The notes beneath the pieces are model-generated. The model was not told the origin of the DNA, searched no databases, and worked only from the letters and a program-made list of their open reading frames with translations. Positions 1 through 8,000 of a DNA stretch of 23,737 nt are shown here, piece after piece. How positions within the stretch are numbered: the stretch's first letter is position 1; every line of letters starts with the position of its first letter. Both the position numbers and the translations under genes were made by a program. Source of the DNA: DATBDE01 sp036270095 (GTDB lineage Bacteria > Actinomycetota > Thermoleophilia > Solirubrobacterales > Solirubrobacteraceae); the NCBI GenBank assembly GCA_036270095.1, contig DATBDE010000014.1, positions 1 through 23,737 on the forward strand, written 5' to 3'.

Positions 1-438
1 GCGCTGTGGTGCGACCTGCGCATCGTCACCGAGACCGCGCAGCTCGGCTTCCCCGAGCGCCGCTGGGGTGTGCCCCTGATCGACGGCGGCACGCAGCGGC
101 TGCCGCGCATCGTCGGCCAGGGCCGCGCACTCGACCTCATCCTCACCGGCCGCATCGTGCCCGCCGACGAGGCCCTGGCCATGGGCCTGGTCACCGAGGT
201 CGTGGTCCCCGGCCGCCACCTCGACCGGGCGCTCGAGTACGCCGACGCACTGGCCCGCTTCCCGCAGGAGACGATGCTCGCCGACCGCCGCGCGGCCATG
301 GAGGGACTGGGTATGCGGCTGGCCGACGGCATCGCCTTCGAGGCCGAGTCCGGACTGCCCACGCTGGAGGTCGCGCTACGCGGCGCGAGGCGCTTCGCGG
401 CCGGCGAAGGGCGCGGCGGAACCGGCGCCGGGGTCTAG
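1..438 (+). CDS. Enoyl-CoA hydratase/isomerase (crotonase) family protein, 5'-truncated by the window edge
   Basis: The reading frame is open from base 1 to the TAG at 436-438, giving 145 residues of a crotonase-fold protein. The visible part begins in the strand following the oxyanion-hole GGxxEL region (CDLRI), then has FPERRWGVPLIDGGTQRLPR, the family block whose PE glutamate (fragment residue 19) matches Glu164 of rat enoyl-CoA hydratase. The other catalytic glutamate (Glu144 equivalent) would lie just left of the window. The ADEALAMGLVTEVV block after it is also typical. Such enzymes hydrate trans-2-enoyl-CoA in beta-oxidation, but the fold also serves isomerases and hydrolases, so the substrate cannot be fixed. 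The C-terminus is short, ending soon after the conserved helices. The next gene starts 13 bases downstream on the same strand, so they are probably co-transcribed. Confidence 0.9.
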   Translation, partial: ALWCDLRIVTETAQLGFPERRWGVPLIDGGTQRLPRIVGQGRALDLILTGRIVPADEALAMGLVTEVVVPGRHLDRALEYADALARFPQETMLADRRAAMEGLGMRLADGIAFEAESGLPTLEVALRGARRFAAGEGRGGTGAGV

Positions 439-451
439 GTAGGGTTCCTCC

Positions 452-2479
452 ATGGCCTACTTCGTGACCGGGGGAACAGGGTTCATCGGACGCAACCTGG
501 TCGAGCGGCTGCTCGATCGCGAGGGCGACATCTACCTCCTGCACCGGCCCGGGTCGGCCGAGAAGGTCGAGGCGCTCGTCGTCCGCTGGACCGCTGAGCG
601 AGCCGCCCAGAACGGCAGCGACGTTCGTTCCCGTGTGAAGCCAGTCGCTGGTGACCTTCTCTCCCCGCGGCTCGGCGTGTCCGAGGAGGACCTGGTCGCG
701 CTGCGCGGCAACGTCGACCACTTCTTCCACCTCGCCGCGGTCTACGACATGATCGCCGACGAGGCCACGAACATGAGCTCCAACGTCGACGGCACCCGGC
801 ACGCCGTCGAGCTCGCCAACGCGCTCGAGGCCGGCACCTTCCACCTGACCTCCTCGATCGCGGTTGCGGGCATGTACAAGGGCCTGTTCCGCGAGGACTA
901 TTTCGACGAGGGCCAGAAGCTGCCCTCGGCCTACCACCGCACGAAGTTCGAGTCCGAGCGCATCGTCCGCACCCAGACCACCGTGCCGTGGCGCGTGTAC
1001 CGCCCGGCCATCGTCGTCGGCAACTCCAAGACCGGCGAGATGGACAAGATCGACGGCCCCTACTACTTCTTCAAGGCGATCCAGAAGGCCCGCCACTACC
1101 TGCCGGAGTGGTTCCCGCTGGTGGGCCCGGAGCTGGGCTGGACGAACATCGTCCCGGTCGACTACGTGGCCGCCGCGATGGACCACATCGCCCACCAGCC
1201 CGGGCTGGACGGCCAGGCCTTCCACCTCACCGACCCCAAGGGTCAGCGCTCCGGCGAGGTCATCAACCAGTTCGCCAAGGCCGCGCACGCGCCGCACCTG
1301 GCCATGCGCATCGACAGCCGCCTGATCCAGGCGCTGCCCAAGGGCACGCTGTCGATGCTGATGAAGCTGCCGGCGCTCAAGGACGTGCGTAAGACGGTGC
1401 TGGCCGACTTCGGCATCCCCGAGGAGGTCGTCGACTTCGTCGGGCTGACCGCGCAGTTCGACACCCGCGACACCGAGCGCGCGCTCGAGGGCTCGGGCAT
1501 CACACTGCCCAGGCTCGACACCTACGCGAACCTGCTCTGGGACTACTGGGAGCGCAGCCTCGACCCCGATCTCTTCCGCGACCGGTCCTTCGAGGGCGCC
1601 GTCAACGGCAAGGTCATCGTCATCACCGGGGCCTCCAGCGGCATCGGCAAGGCGACGGCGGAGAAGGTCGCGCGGGCGGGCGGGATCCCCGTGCTGCTCG
1701 CCCGCAGCGTGGACAAGCTCGAGGAGACGAAGAAGGAGATCGAGGACGCCGGCGGGACCGCCTACGTCTACCCCGTCGACCTCTCCGACCTCGAGGCCAT
1801 CGACGAGGTGGTCAAGCGCATCCTCGCCGACCATCCCGCGGTCGACATGCTCGTCAACAACGCGGGGCGGTCGATCCGCCGCTCGCTCGAGCAGGCCTAC
1901 GACCGCTTCCACGACTACGAGCGCACGATGCAGCTCAACTACTTCGGCGCCATCCGGATGATCATCGCCCTGATGCCCCACTTCCGCGAGCGCAGGCGCG
2001 GGCACATCATCAACGTCTCCTCGATCGGCGTGCAGACGAGCCCGCCGCGTTTCTCGGCCTACGTGGCCTCCAAGGCGGCGCTGGACGCGTTCACGCGCTG
2101 CGTGGGCTCCGAGGTGATCGGCGACGGCGTCACCTTCACGACCATCCACATGCCGCTGGTCAAGACGGCGATGATCGCGCCGACGAAGATCTACGACAGC
2201 TTCCCGACCATCACGCCCGACGAGGCGGCGGACATGATCTGCGAGGCCATGCGCTCGAAGCCCAAGCACGTGGGAACGCGCCTGGGGACGTTCGGCGAGG
2301 TCGCCTACGCGCTGCAGCCCAAGGCCGTGGACCAGATCCTCCACATGGCCTACAAGGTCTTCCCCGACTCGGCGGCGGCCCGCAAGGGGGCGCCCAAGGG
2401 GGCCGAGAAGCCGCCGGACGAGAAGGCCTCGACCGAAGCGGTCGCGCTCGCGCACCTGATGCGCGGCGTGCACTGGTAG
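452..2479 (+). CDS. Double-SDR fusion protein, fatty acyl-CoA reductase-like (AcrA1/FACoAR type)
   Basis: This 675-aa protein carries two Rossmann modules. The N-terminal extended SDR has TGGTGFIG at residues 6-13 and the active-site pair Tyr161/Lys165 (YHRTK), with Ser134-135 upstream. The C-terminal classical SDR has TGASSGIG at 392-399, NNAG at 469-472, Ser523-524 and Tyr537/Lys541 (YVASK). Two-module proteins of this size include mycobacterial AcrA1 and marine fatty acyl-CoA reductases, which reduce long-chain acyl-CoA to aldehyde and alcohol for wax or lipid synthesis. That function is inferred from architecture. Both catalytic pairs look intact, so both halves are probably active. The tail (about 645-665) is Lys/Glu/Pro-rich and likely disordered. 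The ATG is preceded by AGGTAGGG ending about 6 nt upstream, a good ribosome binding site. The crotonase neighbour supports a fatty-acid context. Confidence 0.88.
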   Translation: MAYFVTGGTGFIGRNLVERLLDREGDIYLLHRPGSAEKVEALVVRWTAERAAQNGSDVRSRVKPVAGDLLSPRLGVSEEDLVALRGNVDHFFHLAAVYDMIADEATNMSSNVDGTRHAVELANALEAGTFHLTSSIAVAGMYKGLFREDYFDEGQKLPSAYHRTKFESERIVRTQTTVPWRVYRPAIVVGNSKTGEMDKIDGPYYFFKAIQKARHYLPEWFPLVGPELGWTNIVPVDYVAAAMDHIAHQPGLDGQAFHLTDPKGQRSGEVINQFAKAAHAPHLAMRIDSRLIQALPKGTLSMLMKLPALKDVRKTVLADFGIPEEVVDFVGLTAQFDTRDTERALEGSGITLPRLDTYANLLWDYWERSLDPDLFRDRSFEGAVNGKVIVITGASSGIGKATAEKVARAGGIPVLLARSVDKLEETKKEIEDAGGTAYVYPVDLSDLEAIDEVVKRILADHPAVDMLVNNAGRSIRRSLEQAYDRFHDYERTMQLNYFGAIRMIIALMPHFRERRRGHIINVSSIGVQTSPPRFSAYVASKAALDAFTRCVGSEVIGDGVTFTTIHMPLVKTAMIAPTKIYDSFPTITPDEAADMICEAMRSKPKHVGTRLGTFGEVAYALQPKAVDQILHMAYKVFPDSAAARKGAPKGAEKPPDEKASTEAVALAHLMRGVHW

Positions 2480-2486
2480 GCCATTC

Positions 2487-2566
2487 TCGACGCCCCTGGC
2501 TAGGTCCTCGGGGTTCGCCCTGCCTGGCACGGCTTCACCCCTGCGTCCCCGAGCCAGGGACGCCGA
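2487..2566. terminator. Imperfect inverted repeat between convergent genes, possible bidirectional terminator
   Basis: The 95-bp gap between two convergent genes holds 15-nt arms at 2487-2501 and 2552-2566 that pair at 13 of 15 positions around a 50-nt loop. A shorter competing pair is CTCGGGG (2507-2513) with CCCCGAG (2547-2553). There is no T-run. The placement suggests a transcription end, but a 50-nt loop is long for an intrinsic terminator. Confidence 0.3.
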
Positions 2567-2574
2567 GCGATGGC

Positions 2575-3401
2575 CTACTCGGAGAGCGTCGACAGCTTCC
2601 GCGCCACGAAGCCGGCCAGGCGCGGCGACGCGCGCTTGATGGCGTAAGCGGCCCACGCCTCCGGCGAGATCGGCGCCACCGTGCGCTCGCGCGCCACCGC
2701 CTTGGGCACGTTGCGGGCCACGCGGTCGGGGCCGTAGCCGCGGCGCTCGTAGAGCTGCCGGAAGCGGGCGCGCACGGCCTCGTCGTCGGCGCTGCCGCGC
2801 GTACGGGCGTGCCGGGTGATCGGCGTGTTGATCACACCGGAGCAGACCGCGGTCACGCCGATGCGGTGCGGGCGCAGCTCCTCGCGCAGCGCCTCGCTCA
2901 AGCCCAGCACCGCGAACTTCGTGGCGCTGTAAGCGTTCAGCGTCGGCGACGCGTGATAGCCGGCCATCGACGAAAGGTTGACGACGTGGCCGCCCCGCCC
3001 GCGCTCGACCATCGCCGGGAGGAAGAAATGGCAGCCGTGCACGACGCCCAGGAGGTTGATGCCGACGATCCAGTCCCAGTCCTCCGGCTCGATCTCGAGG
3101 AAGTCGGCCACGACGGCGACACCGGCGTTGTTGACCAGCAGGTCCGCCGGGCCGGGGCCACCGTTGACCGCCGCCGCGAACGCGCGCATCTGTTCGCGGT
3201 CGGCCACATCGACCCGCCGGGTCAGTACGCCGCGACCCAGGCGCCGGGCGTGCGCCGGGGTCTCCTCCAGCCCACGCTGGTCGACGTCGCAGAGCGCGAG
3301 GTCGGCGCACGGCGCGCGGCGAGCAACGCGATCTCGCGCCCGATGCCGCTGGCCGCGCCGGTGACCACGACCGTCCGGCCGGTCAAGTCGTCGGTCTTCA
3401 T
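2575..3401 (-). pseudogene. Classical SDR family oxidoreductase, interrupted by a -1 frameshift near 3308
   Basis: The start is ATG at 3399-3401. The N-terminal frame gives MKTDDLTGRTVVVTGAASG, with the TGAASGIG cofactor-binding motif, but this frame stops making sense after LLAARR. The rest of the protein continues in another frame: DLALCDVDQRGLEE, DVADRE, LLVNNAG, VNLSSMAG and YSATK (Ser, Tyr and Lys of the SDR active site), ending at TAG 2575-2577. Adding one C after 3308 (a G on the coding strand) restores RRGADLAL and a 275-aa protein. The span of 827 bases is one short of a multiple of three. Everything else is intact, so this is either a sequence error or a very recent inactivation. 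The substrate is unknown. It converges on the acyl-CoA reductase-like gene and diverges from the DMT transporter. Confidence 0.8.
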
Positions 3402-3465
3402 CGGCCGGGCATTCTGTCGCGACAAACCCGTTTGGTGAAGCACCGTTTCGTGGCAGGTTCACATA
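3402..3465. promoter_or_regulatory. Divergent intergenic region with palindrome and direct repeat
   Basis: Between divergent start codons lie a perfect 10-bp palindrome TGTCGCGACA (3415-3424) and a direct repeat CCGTTTGGTG (3428-3437) / CCGTTTCGTG (3443-3452), 9/10 identical with a 15-bp period. These could be regulator sites. GGCAGG at 3452-3457 lies 8 nt before the plus-strand ATG and may be its ribosome binding site. No regulator gene is adjacent. Confidence 0.3.
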
Positions 3466-4374
3466 ATGGAGGGGACGATCGGGCTCGTCCTCGCGGCGCT
3501 GTCCGCGGTGGCGACCAATCTCGGCTTCCTGCTGCGCCACCGCGGCGCGGTGGATTGCGCAGCGGTCGATCCGCGTCACCCGGCCCGCAGCGCCGGCGCC
3601 CTGTTCCGTAACCGCTGGTGGACCTACGGCTTCGCGCTGGCCATCTTGGCCTACCTGTGCCACGCCGGGGCCCTGGCCACCGTGTCGCTGTCGATCGTCC
3701 AGGCCGTCCTTGCGGGCGGCATCGTCGTCATGGCTGTGGTCGCCGAGCGCGTCTTCGGGCTCGAGGTCGGCCGCCGGCAGTGGCTGGGCGTTGCGCTGGC
3801 CTCGGCCGGGCTGATCCTGCTCGCGCTGACCGGCGACGTGCGGTCCGGCCAGCGCACAGCGGAGTACGCACCGGCCGCGATGCTCGCATTCGCCGGCGGG
3901 CTCGGCTTCGTCGGCGTCGCCGCGCTGCTGGGCGGCTGGCGCCGGGGGCACGGTATCGCCCTCGGCGTGTCCACCGGGCTGCTCCTCACCCTCACCCACG
4001 TCGCGTTCAAGGCGGCCAGCGGCAAGGCCCACGCCGGCCTCGGCGCGCTGCTGTCCACGCCCTACCCGTACGTGGCGCTCGCCGGCGGTGCCGTGGCCTT
4101 CTTCGCCTCGGCCCGGTCGCTCCAGCTCGGGCCGGCGGTGCCGGTGATCGCGGTGACGGCGATCGTGGGCAACGCCGCCGGGATCGTGGCCGGGATTGTC
4201 GTGTTCGGCGACCCGCTAGGCTCGGACGCGGTCACGGTCGGGCCCCGGGTCCTGGCCTTCGCGCTCGTCGTCGCCGCCTCGCTGCTGCTACCGGCGCCGG
4301 TCACGCAAGAAGCGCGAACGCGGCCGCGACCAGGTCCGCGTTATCGCCCGCGGTCCGCCCATCCGGCAGCGTAA
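3466..4374 (+). CDS. DMT-superfamily (EamA/NIPA-like) integral membrane transporter
   Basis: This 302-aa protein is almost wholly hydrophobic. About nine membrane segments can be seen, near residues 4-22, 52-72, 74-92, 104-121, 137-155, 164-181, 199-216, 222-245 and 261-277. The first helix (LAALSAVATNLGFLLRH) and the pattern of short loops resemble the drug/metabolite transporter superfamily and its NIPA-like branch; NIPA proteins are linked to Mg2+ transport in eukaryotes, but the substrate here is unknown. The last 25 residues are Arg/Pro-rich and unlike the rest. They lie where the gene overlaps the 3' end of the convergent BKACE gene by 74 bases, so the tail may be an unselected read-through extension. 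The start is ATG at 3466, with a weak GGCAGG ribosome binding site. Confidence 0.75.
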   Translation: MEGTIGLVLAALSAVATNLGFLLRHRGAVDCAAVDPRHPARSAGALFRNRWWTYGFALAILAYLCHAGALATVSLSIVQAVLAGGIVVMAVVAERVFGLEVGRRQWLGVALASAGLILLALTGDVRSGQRTAEYAPAAMLAFAGGLGFVGVAALLGGWRRGHGIALGVSTGLLLTLTHVAFKAASGKAHAGLGALLSTPYPYVALAGGAVAFFASARSLQLGPAVPVIAVTAIVGNAAGIVAGIVVFGDPLGSDAVTVGPRVLAFALVVAASLLLPAPVTQEARTRPRPGPRYRPRSAHPAA

Positions 4375-5038
4375 GCGTGTCCTCGAGCCCGATGCGGATG
4401 TCGCGGCCCTCCGGCAGGGCGCGCTCGATCACCGCCCAGGTCGCCGGGCCGTCGCCGTGGTGGAGCTGGGGTACGGGCAGGTCGCCGAGCGCGTCCTCGA
4501 TTCCCGCCACCTGACGCAGCGCCTCCTCGCGGTCCTCGGTGATCGGCTCGACGAGCACGCGCAGGCAGCTCTCGGCCAGGCCACTGCCCAGCAGGCGCTC
4601 GGCATCCGCGCGCTGCCACAGCCCGGCCTCGATGCCGACATTGCGGCCGAGCAGCAGCTCCATGAGCTCGATCGCGTCGACCTCCTCGAGGTTGACCGAG
4701 CAGAAGTCGGGCAGGGTCGCGTGCTCCCAGGCGCGCACGAGCTCGAGCCGCTCGGGCCCGTGCTCGACGCCCCAGACGTTCGTCGTCGTGCCCACGGGGA
4801 TGCCGGGGCACGCATCGCGCACCGCCTGCACGCACGCGGTGACGTCCTCCGGGCGCAGCGACTCGGCGCCGTCGGAGTCGCGCGGGTGCACGTGGAACGA
4901 GCGCGCGCCCGCCGCCGCCGCGTCGGCGGCCGAGGCTGCCAGCTCCTGTGGCGTGGTGGGGATGGCGAGGTGCTCGTCGCGCGTGCGCCCGCCGTTCAGT
5001 GGGCACTGCACGAGGATCGCGGGCATCGCTGCGCTCAT
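4301..5038 (-). CDS. BKACE-family beta-keto acid cleavage enzyme (3-keto-5-aminohexanoate cleavage protein-like, DUF849)
   Basis: This 245-aa protein has the marks of the BKACE family. These zinc-dependent TIM-barrel enzymes cleave a beta-keto acid with acetyl-CoA to give acetoacetate and a CoA thioester. Seen here are the N-terminal CPLNGGRTR strand, HVHPRD with the two metal-binding histidines (His49, His51), GTTTNVWG, CSVNLEEV, LLHHGDG-type sequence near residue 193, and GLEDT with Glu219 as the likely third zinc ligand. The substrate among the many BKACE activities cannot be told. It is shorter than the 270-310 residues I expect for the family. The ATG overlaps the HD gene's stop (ATGA, 5035-5038), favouring M1 over M5 as start. 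It is the last gene of the polyphosphate operon, an unexpected place for it. Confidence 0.83.
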   Translation of the reverse strand: MSAAMPAILVQCPLNGGRTRDEHLAIPTTPQELAASAADAAAAGARSFHVHPRDSDGAESLRPEDVTACVQAVRDACPGIPVGTTTNVWGVEHGPERLELVRAWEHATLPDFCSVNLEEVDAIELMELLLGRNVGIEAGLWQRADAERLLGSGLAESCLRVLVEPITEDREEALRQVAGIEDALGDLPVPQLHHGDGPATWAVIERALPEGRDIRIGLEDTLTLPDGRTAGDNADLVAAAFALLA

Positions 5039-5859
5039 ACCCGGAACACCTCGATCAGCCGCTCCTCGTGCTCGGCCTCGATGCGCGCAACGACCTCGAT
5101 GTGGTCCTCGAGCCCGGAGCCGCGCAGCTTGGTCGCCAGCAGCTCGTCGACCTGGAAGATCCCGGCGGAGTTGGACATGACGATCTCGACCCGCACCGCC
5201 TTGTCGGCGCCGGGCTCGATGCGCACCTCCTCGATCGCGTAGGCGGACAGCGAGTGGATGTTTGGGCGGCGGGTCTCGAACGGCACCCGCGAGCGCCCGC
5301 GGGCCATATCGAGCGCGTCGGCGACCTGGACGATGCCGGCCTCGACCGTGAAGGGCTCGCCGCGGCGGCGGTGGGAGATGATCGCGTGCAGCGCCTCGGC
5401 CACGATCACCGTGCGCTTCGGCTCGCTGTAGATGTCCTCGAGCAGCCGCGGCAGCCGGTCGGCGGTGAGGAAGAGCGAGAAGGTCTCGTGGTCGGCGCGG
5501 TGCACGGCCATGCCGACGCAGTGGAACAGCGCGCCGGCGGCGATGACGACCTCCGCGTCGCGCTCCTTGAAGCCGTGGTCGGCGACCACGCTCGGCACCA
5601 CGCCGCGCCGGAACAGCAGCCGCGCCATGCGCAGCGCGATGTTGACCACGATCTGGATGTGCACCCAGCTGTGGTCGGACATGCCCAGCCGCTCGGTGGC
5701 GTTGACCGCCGACGCGTACCAGAGCGCCTTCACGCCGGGGTCGTCGTTGACGGCCTCGAGCAGCCGCTCGAGCTTGCGGTTCCCGCGCGTGGGGACGGTG
5801 ACCCGCGCGTCGGCGACGGTCTCGCGCAGGGGCTTGCGCGGCCGCGGCGGGTCGCTCAC
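5035..5859 (-). CDS. HD-domain (phosphohydrolase-like) protein with the HD aspartate replaced by cysteine
   Basis: The 274-aa product starts at GTG 5857-5859, overlapping the ppk1 stop (GTGA). A helical HD-type core spans about residues 55-190: His67 in SWVH, then FHCVG at 112-116 where the family has an HD dyad (LLHDVG-like), His120 and His124, His158 and His163, and Asp181 in VADALD. The metal-ligand Asp of the dyad is therefore Cys114 here. A C-terminal alpha/beta region follows, containing SNSAGIFQVDELL. HD proteins hydrolyse phosphate esters, often nucleotides. With the Cys substitution, activity may be lost or altered, and the protein could instead bind a ligand. Coupling to ppk1 on one side and BKACE on the other argues for a role linked to polyphosphate or phosphorylated nucleotides, which is inference. 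Confidence 0.78.
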   Translation of the reverse strand: MSDPPRPRKPLRETVADARVTVPTRGNRKLERLLEAVNDDPGVKALWYASAVNATERLGMSDHSWVHIQIVVNIALRMARLLFRRGVVPSVVADHGFKERDAEVVIAAGALFHCVGMAVHRADHETFSLFLTADRLPRLLEDIYSEPKRTVIVAEALHAIISHRRRGEPFTVEAGIVQVADALDMARGRSRVPFETRRPNIHSLSAYAIEEVRIEPGADKAVRVEIVMSNSAGIFQVDELLATKLRGSGLEDHIEVVARIEAEHEERLIEVFRV

Positions 5860-8000
5860 GCCTGGGCGGCCGCGGTCGCCAGGGCCTCCTCGGCCAAGGC
5901 GGTGTGCGCGAGCATGAGCTCCTGCTGCACCGAGTGACGCTCCGCCCCGGTCGGGTGGCGGCGGGTCCACGTCCCGTCCTCGTTCAGGTCCCACGCGTTG
6001 GTGTTGTCGACCAGGCAGCGCTCGAGCGTGTCGAGCAGGTCCGCGCACAGGCCCGGGTCCTCGACCGGCGTCACCAGCTCGACCCGCTTGTCGAGGTTGC
6101 GCGGCATCAGGTCGGCCGAGCCGATGAACACGCTCCAGTCCTCGCCGCGCTGGAAGCCGTAGATGCGCGAGTGCTCGAGGAAGCGCCCGACCACCGAGGT
6201 CACGCGGATGTTCTCCGACACGCCCTCGACGTCCGGGCGCAGGCAGCAGATGCCGCGCACGTTGAGGTCCACCGGCACGCCGGCCTGCGAGGCGCGGTAG
6301 AGCGCCTCGATGCACTGCTGGTCGACGAGCGAGTTCATCTTCAGGGCGATGCGGCCGTCGCCGTGCTCGCGGTGGCGCTCGATGGTGCTCTCGATCTGCG
6401 CGAGGATGCCGTCGCGCAGGTGCGCCGGGGCGACCAGCACCTTGCGGTACCCGCGCGGGCGGCCGTAGCCGGTGAGGAAGTTGAACAGGTCGGCGACGTC
6501 GGCGCCGATCTCCTCGTCGGTGGTGAACAGGCCGAAGTCGGTGTACAGCCGCGCGGTCTTGGGGTGGTAGTTGCCCGTCCCGATGTGCACGTAGTGGCGC
6601 ACGCCGTCGCCCTCCCGGCGCACGACGAGGATCGCCTTGGCGTGGGTCTTCAGCGACGGGATGCCGTAGGTGACGTGCACGCCCGCCTCCTCCAGCGCCT
6701 TGGCCCACGTGATGTTCGCGCGCTCGTCGAAGCGGGCCTTGAGCTCGACCAGGCACACCGCCTGCTTGCCGCGCTCGGATGCCCGGATGAGCGCGGGGAC
6801 GAGCGGCGAGTCGTCCGAGGTCCGGTACACGGTCTGCTTGATCGCCAGCACGTCGGGGTCGGCCACGGCCTGGGCGACGAACCGCTCGACCGAGGTGGCG
6901 AAGGAGTCGTAGGGATGGTGCACGAGCAGGTCGCCGGCGCGCATGGCCGCGAACACGTCCACCCGTCCGTCGTCGCCCTGCAGGCGCGGCTGCGTCACCG
7001 GCGTCCACGGCGGGTCGCGCAGCCCCTTGAATCCCGGCAGGTTCACGATCTGCCACAGGTCGCCGAGGTCGAGCAGGCCCTCGACGTGGAAGATCTCGTG
7101 CGCCTTGACGCCGAGGCCCTCGACGAGCTGGTCGCGCAGGCCGGCGTTCATGCTCGAGCCGATCTCCACCCGCACGATCTCGCCGAAGCGGCGGCGGCGC
7201 AGCTCGTGCTCGACCGCCTGCAGCAGGTCGTCGGCCTCGTCGGAGACGGTGAAGTCGGCGTCGCGGGTGACCTTGAAGTAGTCGTAGTCGAGGATTTCCA
7301 TCCCCGGGAAGAGCGCGTCGAGGTTGGCCGCGATGACCTGCTCCATGGGCACGAAGGTCAGGCCCTCCCCCACCGGCACGAACCGGGGCAGCATCTCCTT
7401 CGGCACCTTCACGCGGGCGAAGGTCTCGTGGCCGGAGACCGGGTCGCGCACGAGCACCGCCAGCGAGAGCGAGAGGTTGGAGATGTACGGGAACGGGCGC
7501 CCCAGGCCGACGGCCAGCGGCGTGAGCACGGGGAAGATCTGGCGCCGGAAGCGCGCGTCGAGCTCGCGCCGCTCGTGGTCGGAGACGTCGTCGATCGAGG
7601 CGATGCGGATGCCGGCGTCGCCCAGGCCGGGCACGAGCTCGTTCTCGAGGCAGCGGATCTGGCGCCTGCCGAGCTCGCCGACGCGCGCCTTGATCGTGTC
7701 GACCGCCTCGCCCGCCGACACGCCGTCGGGGCCGCGGGCGTCGATGCCGGCCTCGAGCTGGTCGTGCAGGCCGGCGACCCGGACCATGAAGAACTCGTCC
7801 AGGTTCGAGGTGTAGATCGCGCAGAACTTCACGCGCTCGAGCAGGGGCACCGTGGCGTCCTCGACCAGCTGCAGGACGCGGTCGTTGAAGTCCAGCCACG
7901 AGACCTCGCGGTTGAAGTACAGGGCCGAGTCGGTGAGCTGCACCGACGGCTCGGGTTCGAGCGCGTCGACGGAGTCGGGATCGGGTGTGACGCTCGTCAT
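5856..8000 (-). CDS. ppk1: Polyphosphate kinase 1
   Basis: This 714-aa protein has the full Ppk1 layout, with a length normal for the family. The N-terminal domain begins with YFNREVSWLDFNDRVL (residues 28-43) and continues with YTSNLDEFFMVRVAGL. The middle head domain contains SNLSLSLAVLV. Two phospholipase-D-like catalytic modules follow. The first has KTHAK with His453, which corresponds to the autophosphorylated His of E. coli Ppk1, followed by HIGTGNYHPKTARLYTD. The second has FLEHSRIYGF with His610, the second essential His, and IGSADLMPRNLDKRVE. Ppk1 reversibly transfers the gamma phosphate of ATP to polyphosphate chains. The ATG overlaps the stop of the CHAD C-half gene (ATGA, 7997-8000) and its own stop overlaps the HD gene, so translation is probably coupled across the operon. 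Confidence 0.97.
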   Translation of the reverse strand: MTSVTPDPDSVDALEPEPSVQLTDSALYFNREVSWLDFNDRVLQLVEDATVPLLERVKFCAIYTSNLDEFFMVRVAGLHDQLEAGIDARGPDGVSAGEAVDTIKARVGELGRRQIRCLENELVPGLGDAGIRIASIDDVSDHERRELDARFRRQIFPVLTPLAVGLGRPFPYISNLSLSLAVLVRDPVSGHETFARVKVPKEMLPRFVPVGEGLTFVPMEQVIAANLDALFPGMEILDYDYFKVTRDADFTVSDEADDLLQAVEHELRRRRFGEIVRVEIGSSMNAGLRDQLVEGLGVKAHEIFHVEGLLDLGDLWQIVNLPGFKGLRDPPWTPVTQPRLQGDDGRVDVFAAMRAGDLLVHHPYDSFATSVERFVAQAVADPDVLAIKQTVYRTSDDSPLVPALIRASERGKQAVCLVELKARFDERANITWAKALEEAGVHVTYGIPSLKTHAKAILVVRREGDGVRHYVHIGTGNYHPKTARLYTDFGLFTTDEEIGADVADLFNFLTGYGRPRGYRKVLVAPAHLRDGILAQIESTIERHREHGDGRIALKMNSLVDQQCIEALYRASQAGVPVDLNVRGICCLRPDVEGVSENIRVTSVVGRFLEHSRIYGFQRGEDWSVFIGSADLMPRNLDKRVELVTPVEDPGLCADLLDTLERCLVDNTNAWDLNEDGTWTRRHPTGAERHSVQQELMLAHTALAEEALATAAAQA

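Noticed and set aside
191..3310. Very long minus-strand reading frame opposite the double-SDR gene
   Set aside because: Its protein is low-complexity Arg/Gly/Pro/Val/Asp-rich, and the plus strand holds clear SDR motifs. Long antisense frames are expected at this GC content.
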